Assembly (NCBI GenBank): GCA_009193035.1
Contig: SWDT01000114.1
Span: 1 to 64,000, forward strand
DNA: 64,000 nt
DNA from: Halicephalobus mephisto
Taxonomy: Eukaryota; Nematoda; Chromadorea; Rhabditida; Panagrolaimidae
Direction of reading: 5' to 3'
The notes under the pieces are model-generated. The model saw nothing but the letters and a program-made list of their open reading frames with translations. It was not told the origin of the DNA and did not search any database. A program made the translations under genes and the position numbers. Position 1 is the first letter of the stretch. Each line of letters begins with the position of its first letter. Shown here piece by piece: positions 10,801-22,700 of this stretch.

Positions 10801-12240
10801 CGAAGTAATAAAAATCGTGTTTAAAAAATTTTATATTTTTTGTTATTTTTAAAAATATTTCTTTCGAAATAAATTTATTAAGAAAACTACTTTACCAATA
10901 GGATACTAGGAAGTACAATATCCTATTCGGAAAATTTATTTTTAATATTTTTATTTCGAAATAAATTTATTTAAAGAAATACTTTGTTGATAGAGTACTT
11001 GGAAGTACAGTATCCCATTCGGAAACTTTATAATTCAATTTTTAACTTTTTAAAAATATGTCTATTATGAAAACTACCCTAATCATAGGGCACTTGGGGT
11101 ACAGTACCCTATGTGAAATATTGATAATTTATTTTTTTAATTTTTGAAAATATTTTTTACGGAATATGCCTATCATGAAAACTACTCTAATCATAGGGCA
11201 CTTGGAGTACAGTATCCCATTCGAAAACTTTACAATTTATTTTTTTTATTCTTGAAATTTGTGGAATAATTTTGTTATAAAACATTGTCTACAGAGTACT
11301 CGAAAAAGTTTCACAGAGAAAAGTGATAATTAAGTTTCTTTTTTTCTCTACAATTTTCGAAGAACTGCTTATTGCGAAATTTATCTTTTTTAAAAATTAT
11401 TTTCTTAAATTTTTTGAAACTTATTTCATCTGGAAAATTTATGATTATTTTTCTATAATAATCGAAATTTATTTTTTTTTAAAATTATTTCTTTAAATTT
11501 TTAGAAACTTATCTTAAATAGAAAATTTACGATTATTTTTTATAATCGAAATTTACTTTTTTTTTAAATTATTTCTTTAAATTTTTAGAAATTTATCTTA
11601 CATGGAAAATCTATGATTATTTTTTATAATCGAAATTTATTACGAAATATACCAGCATAAACAACTACCCTATTACGGAGTTCTAAGAACTACAATATCT
11701 CATCTGGAAAATATAATTAATTTTATTTTTTTTAAATTTTCCATTACAAAAACTACTTTATCAATAAAATATTTGGGATACTGTACCCCATAGAGAAAGT
11801 TTATAATTTAGTTTTAAAAATTTTTTATTAAGAAAATTATTAATAAAATATTTGGAGTACGGTATCCAATACGGAAAGTTTATAATTAATTTAATTTTTT
11901 TTTTTTTAATTTTTTACTAAAAAAACTACTTTATTGACAAAGCACTTGAGATACGGTATCCAATGTAGAAAGTTCATAATTTATTTTTTCATTGTTTTTG
12001 AAAATTTTTTATTAAAAAAAATACTTTGGCAATAAAGTATTTGGGATACTGTACACCATAGAGAAAATTCGTAATCTACTTTTTCATTGTTTTTGAAAAT
12101 TTTTATTAAAAAAAATACTTTGGCAATAAAATATTTGAGATACTGTACCCCATAGAGAAAGTTCGTAATTTATTTTTTCATTGTTTTTGAAAATGTACTT
12201 TGCACTAACTTTGTTACAAAGTATCGTCGATGGAGTGCTG
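10800..12240. repeat. Degenerate tandem array, about 95-120 bp unit
   Basis: About ten copies, each with a TTGGAGTACAGTATCCCATT-like core (variants TGGGATACTGTACCCCATAG) next to AAAGTTTATAATTTA and a run of A/T. Clear copies are near 10900, 10995, 11080, 11190, 11670, 11770, 11850, 11940, 12040 and 12140. Confidence 0.7.
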
Positions 12241-13008
12241 AAATGTGTCATATTCCACATGGAAAATTTATTATTAAATAAAAATTATTAAATTTTCTTT
12301 CTTACCATTGTTAAAAAATGTTTTCTTCATGAGATAAATTTACTGTAAAAGACAATTTTGTCAACAATGAACTTGGAAAATTTACGATTAAATTTTTATT
12401 TTTTTTATTAAAGATATTTAAAAATAAATTTATTTTAAAAAATAATTTTATAAAAAAGGTATTTAAAAAATGTCTTGGAAATTTTATAATTTATTTTTTT
12501 ATTAAAAATATTTAAAAATAAATTTGTTTTAAAATATAATTTTAAAAATTACTTTATTGATAAAGTGCTTGAAGATAAAATATCCCTTTTTTAAACTTCT
12601 TTAAAAAGTAGTTTTTGAATTACCTTTGAAAAGTGAAACTTTCATTTTCTAAAAGTTCAAATTTTTTATAAAAGATTTTTGTGCTCAATTTTTAAATAAA
12701 CCTTTTAAAACAGACAAAAAGCACAAAAATTTTCAATTGTTGATCTGGGGAAACAGCTCCTGTCTCTTCGGAACTACATTGTCACAGATATTTATTTGGA
12801 CGTTTATCGATTGATCTTTATTCTTCAGCTATGATTTTTCGTGATGTACTTTTTAAGAATTTACTCAAATAATTTCCTCTTATTCATAATTATAAAGTTT
12901 GTCGCCACGGGCAACGGGTCAAAGTTAGCACTTCTAAATAGGTGTTATTTTCGTTATTGATTGAGTTCCAAATCCTCTTGGATAATCCCCAGAGCTACGT
13001 GGTTTGTA
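12241..13008. other. Upstream region of the nuclear receptor gene
   Basis: AT-rich to about 12720, then more balanced DNA (GTTTGTCGCCACGGGCAACG near 12897). No motif I can assign. The promoter of the receptor gene probably lies here. Confidence 0.35.
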
Positions 13009-16000
13009 ATGCTCACATTGCAGATGGAATCCGGGATTTGTCTCGTCTGTTCGGATTCTGGAGGTTCCAGACATTACGGTAGCATCTGCTGCAGGTTCGT
13101 GGTTTGTGTTAAAACCGATTTTTTAAAACTTTTCAGTGGATGTAAGGGATTTTTCCGGAGAACTGTCAGATTCAAAAGAAAATACGAATGTTCCTTCGAC
13201 AAAAACTGTGTTATTCATAAAGGTAAATATTGCACGTCTTTGTTCTGAAAAAGATCCCAATTTGAAACTACTCCGGTTTAGCACATTAAATGGATTTATG
13301 AAATTCCTTCTTATACATCTTGTCTAAGATTATTAATGTACTGATAATCGTAAAAATATCAGGGAGATATTTTCCTTTAAAATAACAAAAATCACAACGG
13401 AGAACACTTTTCACCCTTTAGAAAGGGTAAAAAGTTCAACAGGGGAACACTTTTCATCTCTTGGAAATTACAATAATTTCAACGGGGAACATTTTTCACC
13501 CCTTTAGAATTAATAAAAATCACAACGGGGAACACTTTTCATCTCTTGGAAATTACAATAATTTCAACGGGGAACATTTTTCACCCTTTAGAAATAATAA
13601 AAATCACAACAGGGAACACTTCGCTTTTTAGAAAGGATAAAAAGTTCAACAGGGGAACACTTTTCACCCTTTAAAAATAATTAAAAAACCATAATGGGGA
13701 ACCTTTTTCGTACCCTAAAAATGGCCAACAAACATTAAAGGAATATCTTTTTTTATCATAGAAATTACCAAAAATCAAAACCAGAAGCAGAATTGTCGAA
13801 CTTTCGAAATTTCTGATTTTCGAGCTTGAATTAGTTTCAAATTGGTTTGAATTTCGATTCGGAAATTCAAAAATTGGCATCTCAGATCAAGAACACTTTT
13901 TATGATACAGCTGGTCGAAAAATCAACAGAAATTTTTTTCTTTTTAAAAATATTGAAAATAATAAAAAGATCACCTTTCACTCTTCAGAAATGGTTTCAA
14001 ACTATAATAGGGAACACTTTTCACTTTTTAAATGATTAAAAACTACAGTAGAGGACATTTTTCACTTTTCGAAGATGATTAAAAACTACAGTGGAGGACA
14101 CTTTTCGCTTTTTTAAAAGATTAAAAACTATAGTGGAGGACAGTTTTCAGTTTTTTAAAAATGATTCCAAACTACAGTGGAGGACACTTTTCACTTTTTT
14201 AAAAGATTAAAAACTATAGTGGAGGACACTTTTCACTTTTTTAAAAGATTAAAAACTATAGTAGAGGACACTTTTCACTTCTTTAAAAGATTCCAAACTA
14301 TAGTGGAGAACACTTTTTACTTTTTAAAAATGATTCCAAACTACAGTGGGGAACACTTTTTACTTTTTTAAATGATTAAAGATCGCAACAAAACATTTTC
14401 CATTTGTAAAAAATGATCACAAACTATAACAAAAAACACTTTTAAAAACGATCAAAGGCCATAAATGCAACATTTTTTTCTATAAAATGATCGAAAATCA
14501 CAATAAGTGACAATTTTCTTATTTTAAAAATGACCAAAGATCGTAAAAATAATGCTTTTTCTAAAGATTTACTCGTTGAAAATGAAGTAAAATGTCAGAG
14601 CCGTCGTTGTGATGTAAATAATTTTTCAGAGTTTTAATTCTTTTTTAAAACCTTTTGAAATTAATCTTTCTTTATCTGAAACGAAATTAAAACTCACGTG
14701 GACGTCGAAGCAAAAGTAATTTAAAAAATCCGCAATGTGTGAAATTAGGGAATTTTTCTGAAATATGTGTTGCTTAAAATCGATTTTATTACACAAAAAA
14801 AAACTTTTAATTTAGTAACAGATGCAAATCGTCACTATCAAGTTACAATTTCCGTCACAAAAGTTAAATATTCATGAAAAATGTGACGATTTTTATATTT
14901 TTGTTACATTTCGCAATTGTTACAAAACTAAAAATTACATTTTCCTGTGTATTGAAGCTGTTTTTGAATAATGACTAGAAAGCCCTGATTTGAGTTGGAA
15001 ATAGACACTATCCAAAATCTCTATACAAAAAAGTGATTTTTAATTTAGTAACAGATGCAAATGGTCACTATCAAGTTACAATTTCCGTCACCAATGTGAA
15101 ATATTCATGAAAAATGTGACGATTTTTATATTTTTGTTACATTTCGCAATTGTTACAAAACTAAAAATTACATTTTCCTGTGTATTGAAGCTGTTTTTGA
15201 ATAATGACTAGAAAGCCCTGATTTGAGTTGGAAATAGACACTATCCAAAATCTCTATACAAAAAAGTGATTTTTAATTTAGTAACAGATGCAAATCGTCA
15301 CTATCAAGTTACAATTTCCATCACAAATGTGAAATCTTCATGAAAAATGTGACGATTTTTATATTTTTGTTACATTTCACAATTGTTACAAAACTAAAAA
15401 TTATATTTTTTTGTGTGATGTGACTTTAGTTGTTTTTCAATGAAGGCTTGGCACAACAGAAAATTAATACTTTCATAATTTTATAAAAAGGAAGGTCGAG
15501 TAATTAGATCTGTAAAACTCAAATCTGAAGTCAGAACTAGGAGTTAGCCTTCAGAATCTTCGAATTCCGAAAGCCAACTCTCAATTGTGTTGTCAGATTT
15601 AGAATCTGGATTCCAATGCCTCATTTTACACTTTTTACTCTAATTTAAATTCTAAATTTCTGTGTCGAAAAAACCCAAAATTACGTAAAATGTGTCTCAA
15701 ATAAAAATCTGAATTTAGAATTTCGAAATTGCTGTCGAGCATGTCGTTACGACAAATGCCTCAAAGTCGGACTGAATCCGTTAAGTAAGAATTTTTTAGA
15801 AATTTAAAAAAATCGAAAAATTACAGTGGTACATAGTGATCGAGTGCCCCAGAATCAAGTACTTCCAGAAGAAGCTGAATCCAGAGAGATTGCTGTAAAA
15901 TCAGAACCATGTTCATCGACGAGTACATCGATGGCACTCGTCAAGTCTTCGAAAACGCTGATTTCGAAACGAGAAACTAAAGACGATTTCGAAGACGAAA

Positions 16001-18694
16001 TTAACCATTGGCACAGTCTCATAATCAAGGCCAGCAAGCAATTGGTGAGGGTGTACTGTATTCAAAAATGACTTTTTTTCTAGTGTGATGCGAACAACAT
16101 GACCTTAGGGGCGGCCAAGATTATCCCGATTTTCAATCCTAGCGATTTCAGATCCGTCAGCAAGTACTTTATTCTTGTCGAAAAGTAACATTACTGTAAT
16201 TGTTCATTTCCTACAGTACGATTTCAGGCTGATTGATGATTTTTTCGAAACAGACCGGAATCACGTTTTCGCGACTTCAAACGAGCATCTGTATTCCTTG
16301 AACGTCCCGGTGGAGAAGGCCTTCAAAGAGCCCCGGGAGATGTCGCGGAGATCAAAGGTTGATTTACAGCTAGTTAGATCGTGGTGGGACTTCTGGTCCA
16401 CGTCGAGATGGGAAACAAGTGCAAATTACCGTAAAATTCCAAAAAACGGACAGCTTGTCTATTTTTCGATCTTTTAAAAATAGTACCCTTCAAATGGAGT
16501 TTTTACAGTAACTTAGGGAATTTCTAATCTTACATCAGAGAAAACAATTCAAATCTTACAAATCGTAAAAAATTAAAAAATTGCGAAAAATTATGCACAA
16601 ATATAAAAACTTGGGATTTTGTTGGAAAAGACCGTATTCCATCCACGTTTCTCCACCCTGTTCGTCTGATAGAGTTCTTACGGTAACCCATTAAACCCTG
16701 AGGGCACGAGATACAAAGTAATTAATAACTATTGCGAAATCTGTTTTATTTCCCGCCAGTGCGAAATCGTAAATCTCTTGTTAGTCCTCAGGGATTTCCC
16801 CTCGGGACCAATACTGTAAAAACCTGCGTTCAAATAAATAGGTACACAATTCAACAAAGATAAAAATAAATTTTTTCGAAATTAAATCATAAATTCCGAA
16901 AATAATTACTCCATCAGGAATCTTTAAAAATTAATTATCAATGTAGTTTTTGGACGTTTCAGATACAGTAATCCCAGAAGATAAAAGCTCCTAAAAAATA
17001 ATTTTCATATATGAATTAAATTTTTTAAATTTCGATTTTTAAATATTTTAAAATTTTTATTTTTAAGTATTTTAAAATTTAAAATTTTGAATATTTCTAA
17101 ATTTTTATTTTTAAGTATTTTTAAATTTTGATTTTTAAGTATTTTTAAATTTTGATTTTTGAATATTTCTAAGTTTTTATTTAAATGAGAAGTTGCAAAA
17201 AATACAGTTATGTGAATTTGGAAAATATTTGAAAAATTAAATTTTTTTGGATGAAGAAGTTCAAACATTTCAGATTGACTGGACAGGGAGATACTTCCCG
17301 AAGGCAAGTGCTCTCCATAAAATCTGGTGTCGGATAATGAGTCATTACGTCGATTGGACGAGTCACATTCCCGAACTTCATCAACTCAGCGACGAGGACC
17401 AACTGCAGATGATGATTTCCCGGTCGATCCCTTGTGTTTGGCTGATGATTTGTCATAGATCGATGATATACAACACAAATGGGGTGTCCATCAGTGGAGG
17501 GACTTATTTTCCCAGAGATGAAGAAGAACAAAAACAAATCGACAAAGAGATTTATCCTTTTCTGAAGCGAATATGCGATTGGGTCACTGAGGAGTTCATC
17601 GACCCGGCCAAGGAAATGAAGATCGGAGAAGAGGAGTACGCCCTCCTGAGGATCCTCTGCTTCTTCATGCCCGGTAAGATTTCTGAAAATAAACATCTTT
17701 TTTAAAAAATTTAAAAAAATCTTATTTAAAAAATTAAAAAAAATCTTATTTAAAAAATTTAAAAAAAATTAAAAATCTTATTTAAAAAAAGTAAAAATTT
17801 TATTCTTTAAAAAATAAAAATCTTTTTAAAAATTTCTGAAATTTGAAAATTTGGTGGATTTTGAAAAATTTCTAAGATGATTTTAGAGATTTCTAAAAAA
17901 TTATAAAATTCTTCAGTTTTTTTCGGATTCTGGAATCTTCCGAAAATTCTTATAAGACTCTAGAAGAATTCAGAATCTCAATTGTTGGATTTGTCAGTCC
18001 AAGGATCCGCGTACTGATCAAGTAGATATCGTAGAAAAGCTCATTTAACAGATGCCTGAGGCACAATACAAAATTTGTGTTGAATTTGGTATATGCAACA
18101 AACATAATTTTTGCCAAAAAGGAACGATATGTTACTTTGTCGATACTCAGGAAATCCGTTCAGGACCAAGCGTTCCTTGTCAATTTTAAGAGAATCCGTT
18201 TGAGACTAAACACTCCTTATCAGTTCTAAAGAAATCCATTTGGAACCAAGCGTTCCTTGTCAATTTTGAGAGAATCCGTTTGAAGCAAAACACTCCTTAT
18301 CAGTTCTATGAGAATCCATTCGAAACTAAACACTCCTTGTCAGTTCTAAAGAAATCCGTTTGAGACCGAGCGTTTCTCCACTAAGGATGGAATGCCCGAT
18401 CTAACACTGATAAATTAAATTTCAGTTTCCACTCTTTCCCCTAAGGGAAAAATCATCATCAAACAAGCTAGAAATTTCTACCGTAATATCCTCATTCAGA
18501 CGATTACCGACAAATTTCCAAACTGGACTCACGAACAAATTTGCAACAGAATATCGCAATTACTGTGTTTCCTTCCGGTGATGGAAACGGCAGGCAGGAT
18601 AGAGGACGACAGCTTGGCCGTCATGACCCTCTTCAACGTCGCCGAGATGCAAGGAGAACTCACATATGAAATCCATGTTCGAAAAACCCAGTGA
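13009..18694 (+). CDS. Nuclear hormone receptor (HNF4-like supplementary type)
   Basis: Ligand-regulated transcription factor acting in the nucleus. Eight exons join in phase: 13009-13094, 13137-13222, 15719-15784, 15827-16044, 16084-16163, 16228-16357, 17274-17673 and 18426-18694, giving 444 residues. The start may instead be ATG 13024, directly after an acceptor-like TTGCAG (possible trans-splice site). The DNA-binding domain fills residues about 9-80: finger 1 is C-x2-C-x13-C-x2-C with P-box region CSGCKGFFRR, finger 2 is C-x5-C-x9-C-x2-C ending in CRACRYDKCLKVGL. A variable hinge follows. The ligand-binding domain starts near residue 180; helices 3-5 (WTSHIPELHQLSDEDQLQMM) and a C-terminal helix are visible. 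A 2.5-kb intron packed with repeats splits the second zinc finger. AATAAA lies at 18728. The exact family member cannot be named. Confidence 0.9.
13380..14400. repeat. Minisatellite in receptor intron 2
   Basis: Two related arrays. At 13380-13680 the unit of about 100 bp contains AACGGGGAACACTTTTCATC and AATAAAAATCACAAC. At 14000-14400 a unit of about 48 bp contains AACTATAGTGGAGGACACTT and TTCACTTTTTTAAAAGATTA. Both share a (G)GGA(A/G)CACTTTTCA core, so one probably grew from the other. Confidence 0.75.
14792..14949. mobile_element. Palindromic MITE, copy D (receptor intron 2)
   Basis: Family core TTTAGTAACAGATGCAAATC at the left, ATTTCGCAATTGTTACAAAA at the right, TA at both borders. First of three copies in tandem, separated by a conserved spacer of about 75 bp. 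Confidence 0.75.
15026..15182. mobile_element. Palindromic MITE, copy E (receptor intron 2)
   Basis: Almost identical to copy D. The spacer before it (14952-15023, GACTAGAAAGCCCTGATTTG, then GGAAATAGACACTATCC) is repeated after it, so spacer plus MITE was duplicated as a unit of about 235 bp. Confidence 0.75.
15259..15417. mobile_element. Palindromic MITE, copy F (receptor intron 2)
   Basis: Third tandem copy, following the second spacer. The left border keeps TA; the right border reads TTTTGTGTGATG, so the right TA is lost. Confidence 0.7.
16690..16860. repeat. Dispersed repeat, copy 2 (receptor intron 6)
   Basis: The most complete copy: CCTGAGGGCACGAGATACAA, AACTATTGCGAAATC, CCCGCCAGTGCGAAATCGTA, TCCTCAGGGATTTCCCCTCG, GGGACCAATACTG and GCGTTCAAATAAATAGGTAC, in that order. 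Shared with 2620-2840 and 32690-33400. Confidence 0.65.
18130..18385. repeat. Minisatellite in receptor intron 7
   Basis: About six copies of a 40-60 bp unit with AAATCCGTTTGAGAC and AAACACTCCTTATCAGTTCT or AAGCGTTCCTTGTCAATTTT. Confidence 0.7.
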
Positions 18695-18739
18695 ACAATT
18701 AAAAATAATATTATTCGACAAATCCTGAATAAACATTGT

Positions 18740-19400
18740 TGCGAAATGATCCCGACACGAATTTTTGAAGTTTTCTAAAAACGAAAATAACAAATTTAGT
18801 TTTCTGTAAAGATTATTTCGAAATTGGTCATATATTGTAAAAGTTATATAAAAAACTTTTTACAAAGTTGTCCCGACACGAATTTTTGGAATTTCCTAAA
18901 AACGAAAATAACAAATTTAGTTCTGTGTAAAGATTATTTCGTAATCTTATATGATTTCATAATTAATTGTAGTTTTATAAAAAATTGGAATTAATATTAT
19001 TTCAAAGTTTTCCCGACACGAATTTTCGGAGTTTTCTAGAAACGAAAATAACAAATTTAGTTTTGTGTAATGATTATTTCGAAATTGGTCATATATTGTA
19101 AAAGTTATATATGAAAATTTTTATAAAATTGTCCCGACACGAATTTTTGAAGTTTTCTAAAAACGAAAATAACAAGTTTAGTTTTATATAATGATTATTT
19201 CGTAATCTTATATGATTTCATAATCAATTGTAGTTTTGTAAAAAATTGGAATTAATATTATTTCGAAATGATCCCGACACAAATTTTTGGAGTTTTCTAA
19301 AAACGAAAATAACAATTTTTATTTTTTTTGATGCTTATTTCGAAATCAGTTATATATTGTAAAAGTTATAAAAAAACTTCTTACAAATTTGTCCCGACAC
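18740..19400. repeat. Second GTCCCGACACGAATTTTT array
   Basis: Nearly the same units, in the same order and orientation, as 5611-6079: CCCGACACGAATTTTTG, CTAAAAACGAAAATAACAAA, TTAGTTTTCTGTAAAGATTA, TTATATGATTTCATAAT. It begins about 50 bp after the receptor stop codon, so the 3' end of that transcript may run into it. Confidence 0.8.
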
Positions 19401-19718
19401 GAATATTTTTAATTCTATGGAGACTACCGTAATCTGTGATTTTTGTTTTGTGTTGCAGTTGTTTTTCAATTTAAAAAAATATATTTTCATAAATTTTTAA
19501 CTTTCTGGATTACGGTCACATGAAACACAAAATTCTGTTCGTTTTCGAAAATTAACAATTATGTATAAAATTATTCATAAATTTCCGAAAATTCATCAAT
19601 ACAGTATCTTTTGAAAATTTATTTCTTTAATTATTTATAAATTTAAAAAATTCTAAAATAACAATTGAGGAGTCGGTGAATATTACAGTATGATCGATTT
19701 TTCGTCGAGACCGGCAGT

Positions 19719-22700
19719 TCAGATTTGGAGAAGCGATTTGGATTTCCTCAGGCAGAAAAGGCCCGTGAGGACCGTCAAGGCTACTGTAAACAAGAAAGTA
19801 GAAGAAGCCACGATGACCCCGAATCCCAAAACAGAAACACAAAATTCATCAATAGCAATCGGGGATTCAGAAGTCTGAGCAGCGGCCGTAGCAGTGAAGA
19901 GCTTCTGAATGTCCTTCTCTGAAATGTTGTTGTCGATATCGATTACGGTAAGCTTCTGAGCATGAAGTTTCCATTCTTCCGGCTGCAAAGTAGCGTTTCC
20001 TGGCCAAGTTGGCTCCAGATGCCGACGACGTCGATTAGCTCCACAATTAGGGGGCTAAAAAGAAAATTTAAAAAAATAGAAAAATTCGAAAAAATTTTTT
20101 AAAAAAAATAGAAAAATTACAAAAATTTTTAAATAAAAATAGAAAAATTACAAAAAATTTTTTTTTAAATTCGAAAAATTTCAAAAATTTAAATAAAAAT
20201 AGAATAATTTCGAAAAAAATTTTTAAAAAAATAGAAAAATTACAAAAAAATTTTTTAGTTGAAGTAAAATCACGTAAACCTACAGTAATGCCGTCACAGT
20301 GGCCTTCAGCTCGGACGCAAGTATGGATTGAACATTGATAATCGACGGAATTCTGATCGGGAAACTTGACGACGAGGTTCTTGATGCTGGCAGAGACGGA
20401 ATCCGTGGAGTACTCTGGAGTGCCGAAGATTTCAGGATAAATAGAACATCCAACATCGTCGATTATTTTGACTTTGTTTTTTTTTCCGTCGTCGACGAAG
20501 CAGTTGTGGACGAGGATACCGTATGCTTCGTTGAGTTTTCCGCGGTCGTTTCCGGAAGTGCAGATCCAAGTGTGCTGGATGGTCTCGCCCACGAGGACGT
20601 TATTTATGGATTTTCCTGAGGGCGAAGTGATTCTGTATTCGCATCTGGGGGGGTCTATCTGGCCCTCGAGGTCCGTCTCCGGGGGCGGACTGACGTCGAT
20701 CTGCGTCGTGACGCTTCTGTCGAATTCCTCGTAAGAACACGATATCTGGTAAGCCCTGTCGATTTTAGTTATGAAATTTTCATGAAAACTGACGACAACG
20801 GTGAAAGAAACATGGATTCCAGGGGGATTCACGGTCCTGTCTCTTCTGGCGTTGCAAGTCCCGAGTCTGACTTCCAAACTAGCTTCAGAATTCGATTCTC
20901 TCCTCTGTCTCCGAGGGGTCAAAATCAGAAGATCACTGTCGTCCACATGAAGGCCAGAGGGGTCGTTGAAGGAATCTGAGCACTTCCCACAAGGAGGACA
21001 CACCAACGGACATTCGCCGTTTTCGTCGGGGAACACTTTGTTCGAAAATTTTTCTTTTTTCCCAACGACGGTTTTCAAAAATGAATCATGTCCATTTCTG
21101 AAGTTCGCCTTCTGAAGTCTCTCGTTTTTGACTTTCGATTTGGATTCTGAAGGCACTCGTTCGAATCCTCCGTTTCTTGTCTGGACAAAAAGGTCTCCAG
21201 AAGGTCCTTTTTCCGAATTTTTGAAATTGTTTTTTTTCGGATTTCTGAAATCGTCAAAGTTGTCCGGATGGTTGGATACTGTAGGTCTTTTTTGAGAAGG
21301 TTTAGAGTTCCCAGAAGCGTAATTCCTGACACATTGTTCATTACTGTACTCTCCTTTGACGTAGATTTTCCCTTGGAAGGGCTTCAGAGTAGGTACAGTA
21401 ACCTTGATGAAGTCCCTTTCACATTCGACAATCGGCGTACCTAAAAACTTTTAAATACTTCTCAGCTACAGTAACCCTACCTGTGACCCTGTTGTCGATT
21501 TCCGCTCCGAGACCGGATCCAACTAAGACCTAAAAAATCAGTTATGCAACATTTGTGTCCCGAATATTTATTTTCCAATTTTTACAACTTAAATTCAAAA
21601 ATTAAAAACTATTTAAAATAATTTTATGTTTAGAGTTTTAAAACCCATCCAAGGCAAATTTTTACTTTTTATAAAATTTTAAATGTTCTTAGAATCGAGG
21701 ATTAGTCTCCAGAATCCTGGATTCTGAAGGTTGAATATTAGTTCTGATTCCAGATTCAGAATCTACGGGTTTGATTGCGTTATTATAAGTGTTTTTTGTT
21801 CAAGTATAATAGTAGGAGTAAGATATAAATTCCTAGAAAAAAAGTGTCTAAAAAATCAGTGTCATCATTAATTTCAGATATCTTTAAATTTGATCAAAAA
21901 GTACTTAGAATAAAGTACTCGAATCTGTAGATTCTGAATCTGAAGTCAGAATTCTGGATTCTGGAGGTATAATGTTGATTCTGATTCCAGATTAAGAATC
22001 TACGGGTTTGATTACAGTATTATAAGTATTTTTTACTCAGGTATAATTCCAAAATTAAGATATAAATATCTGCGACACTGATATCTAAGAAATCAATGTC
22101 ATAATCAATTTCAGATATTCTTAAATTTGATCAAAAAGTACTTAGAAATAAATACTCGAACCTGTAGATTCTGAATCCAAAATTCCCAAGGTCAACTTCT
22201 GATTCTGATTCCAGATTAAGAATCTACGGGTTTGATTACAGTATTATAAGTATTTTTTACTCTGGTATAATTCCAAAATTAAGATATAAATATCTGGGAC
22301 ACAAGTGTCTCAGCACGAAAAAACCGAAGAATTAATTTATTTCGTTGCGTGGCCAGTCTTTCCGATTGGTAATTACTGTGGCCTTTTTTGAATCATACAA
22401 AAGAGACCAAATGACGAAATAACCTTGTTTTAAAATCAACTTCTAGGTCAAATTGACTATGATCGACCTTGGCCAAAATAGGACTATAATAATTTAAATT
22501 TTTTTTATTGAACAAAATCGAATTTTTAACCAAAGGTCAACGTCACGGAATCTGGGACGATCAAACAAAATTATAGCAATTTCTGGGTTAAATAAACAAA
22601 AATTGAAAACAAATAATGAATTTCAAGTGTTATATAATTGTTTATAAATAGCATAATATTGTAAAAATAGAAATTTTGTAACAAAAGTTTAAAAAGAATT

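Noticed and set aside
14730..14760. GTGTGAAATTAGGG near 14735, similar to the end of the pogo-type element
   Set aside because: Only about 14 bases match, no second end and no TA arrangement, so it may be chance.
16358..16477. Read-through extension of receptor exon 6
   Set aside because: Loses the ligand-binding domain; the in-phase splice to 17274 restores helix 3 and the WTSHIPEL block.
20068..20283. Continuation of the large cuticlin exon to 20068
   Set aside because: The sequence past the GTAGGT donor becomes Lys/Phe low complexity, while splicing to 20054 gives the conserved PPNC end, a furin site and a transmembrane helix in phase.
21160..21175. GTTCGAATCC, resembling a tRNA T-loop
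   Set aside because: It lies inside the cuticlin coding exon and no acceptor stem or anticodon arm can be built around it.
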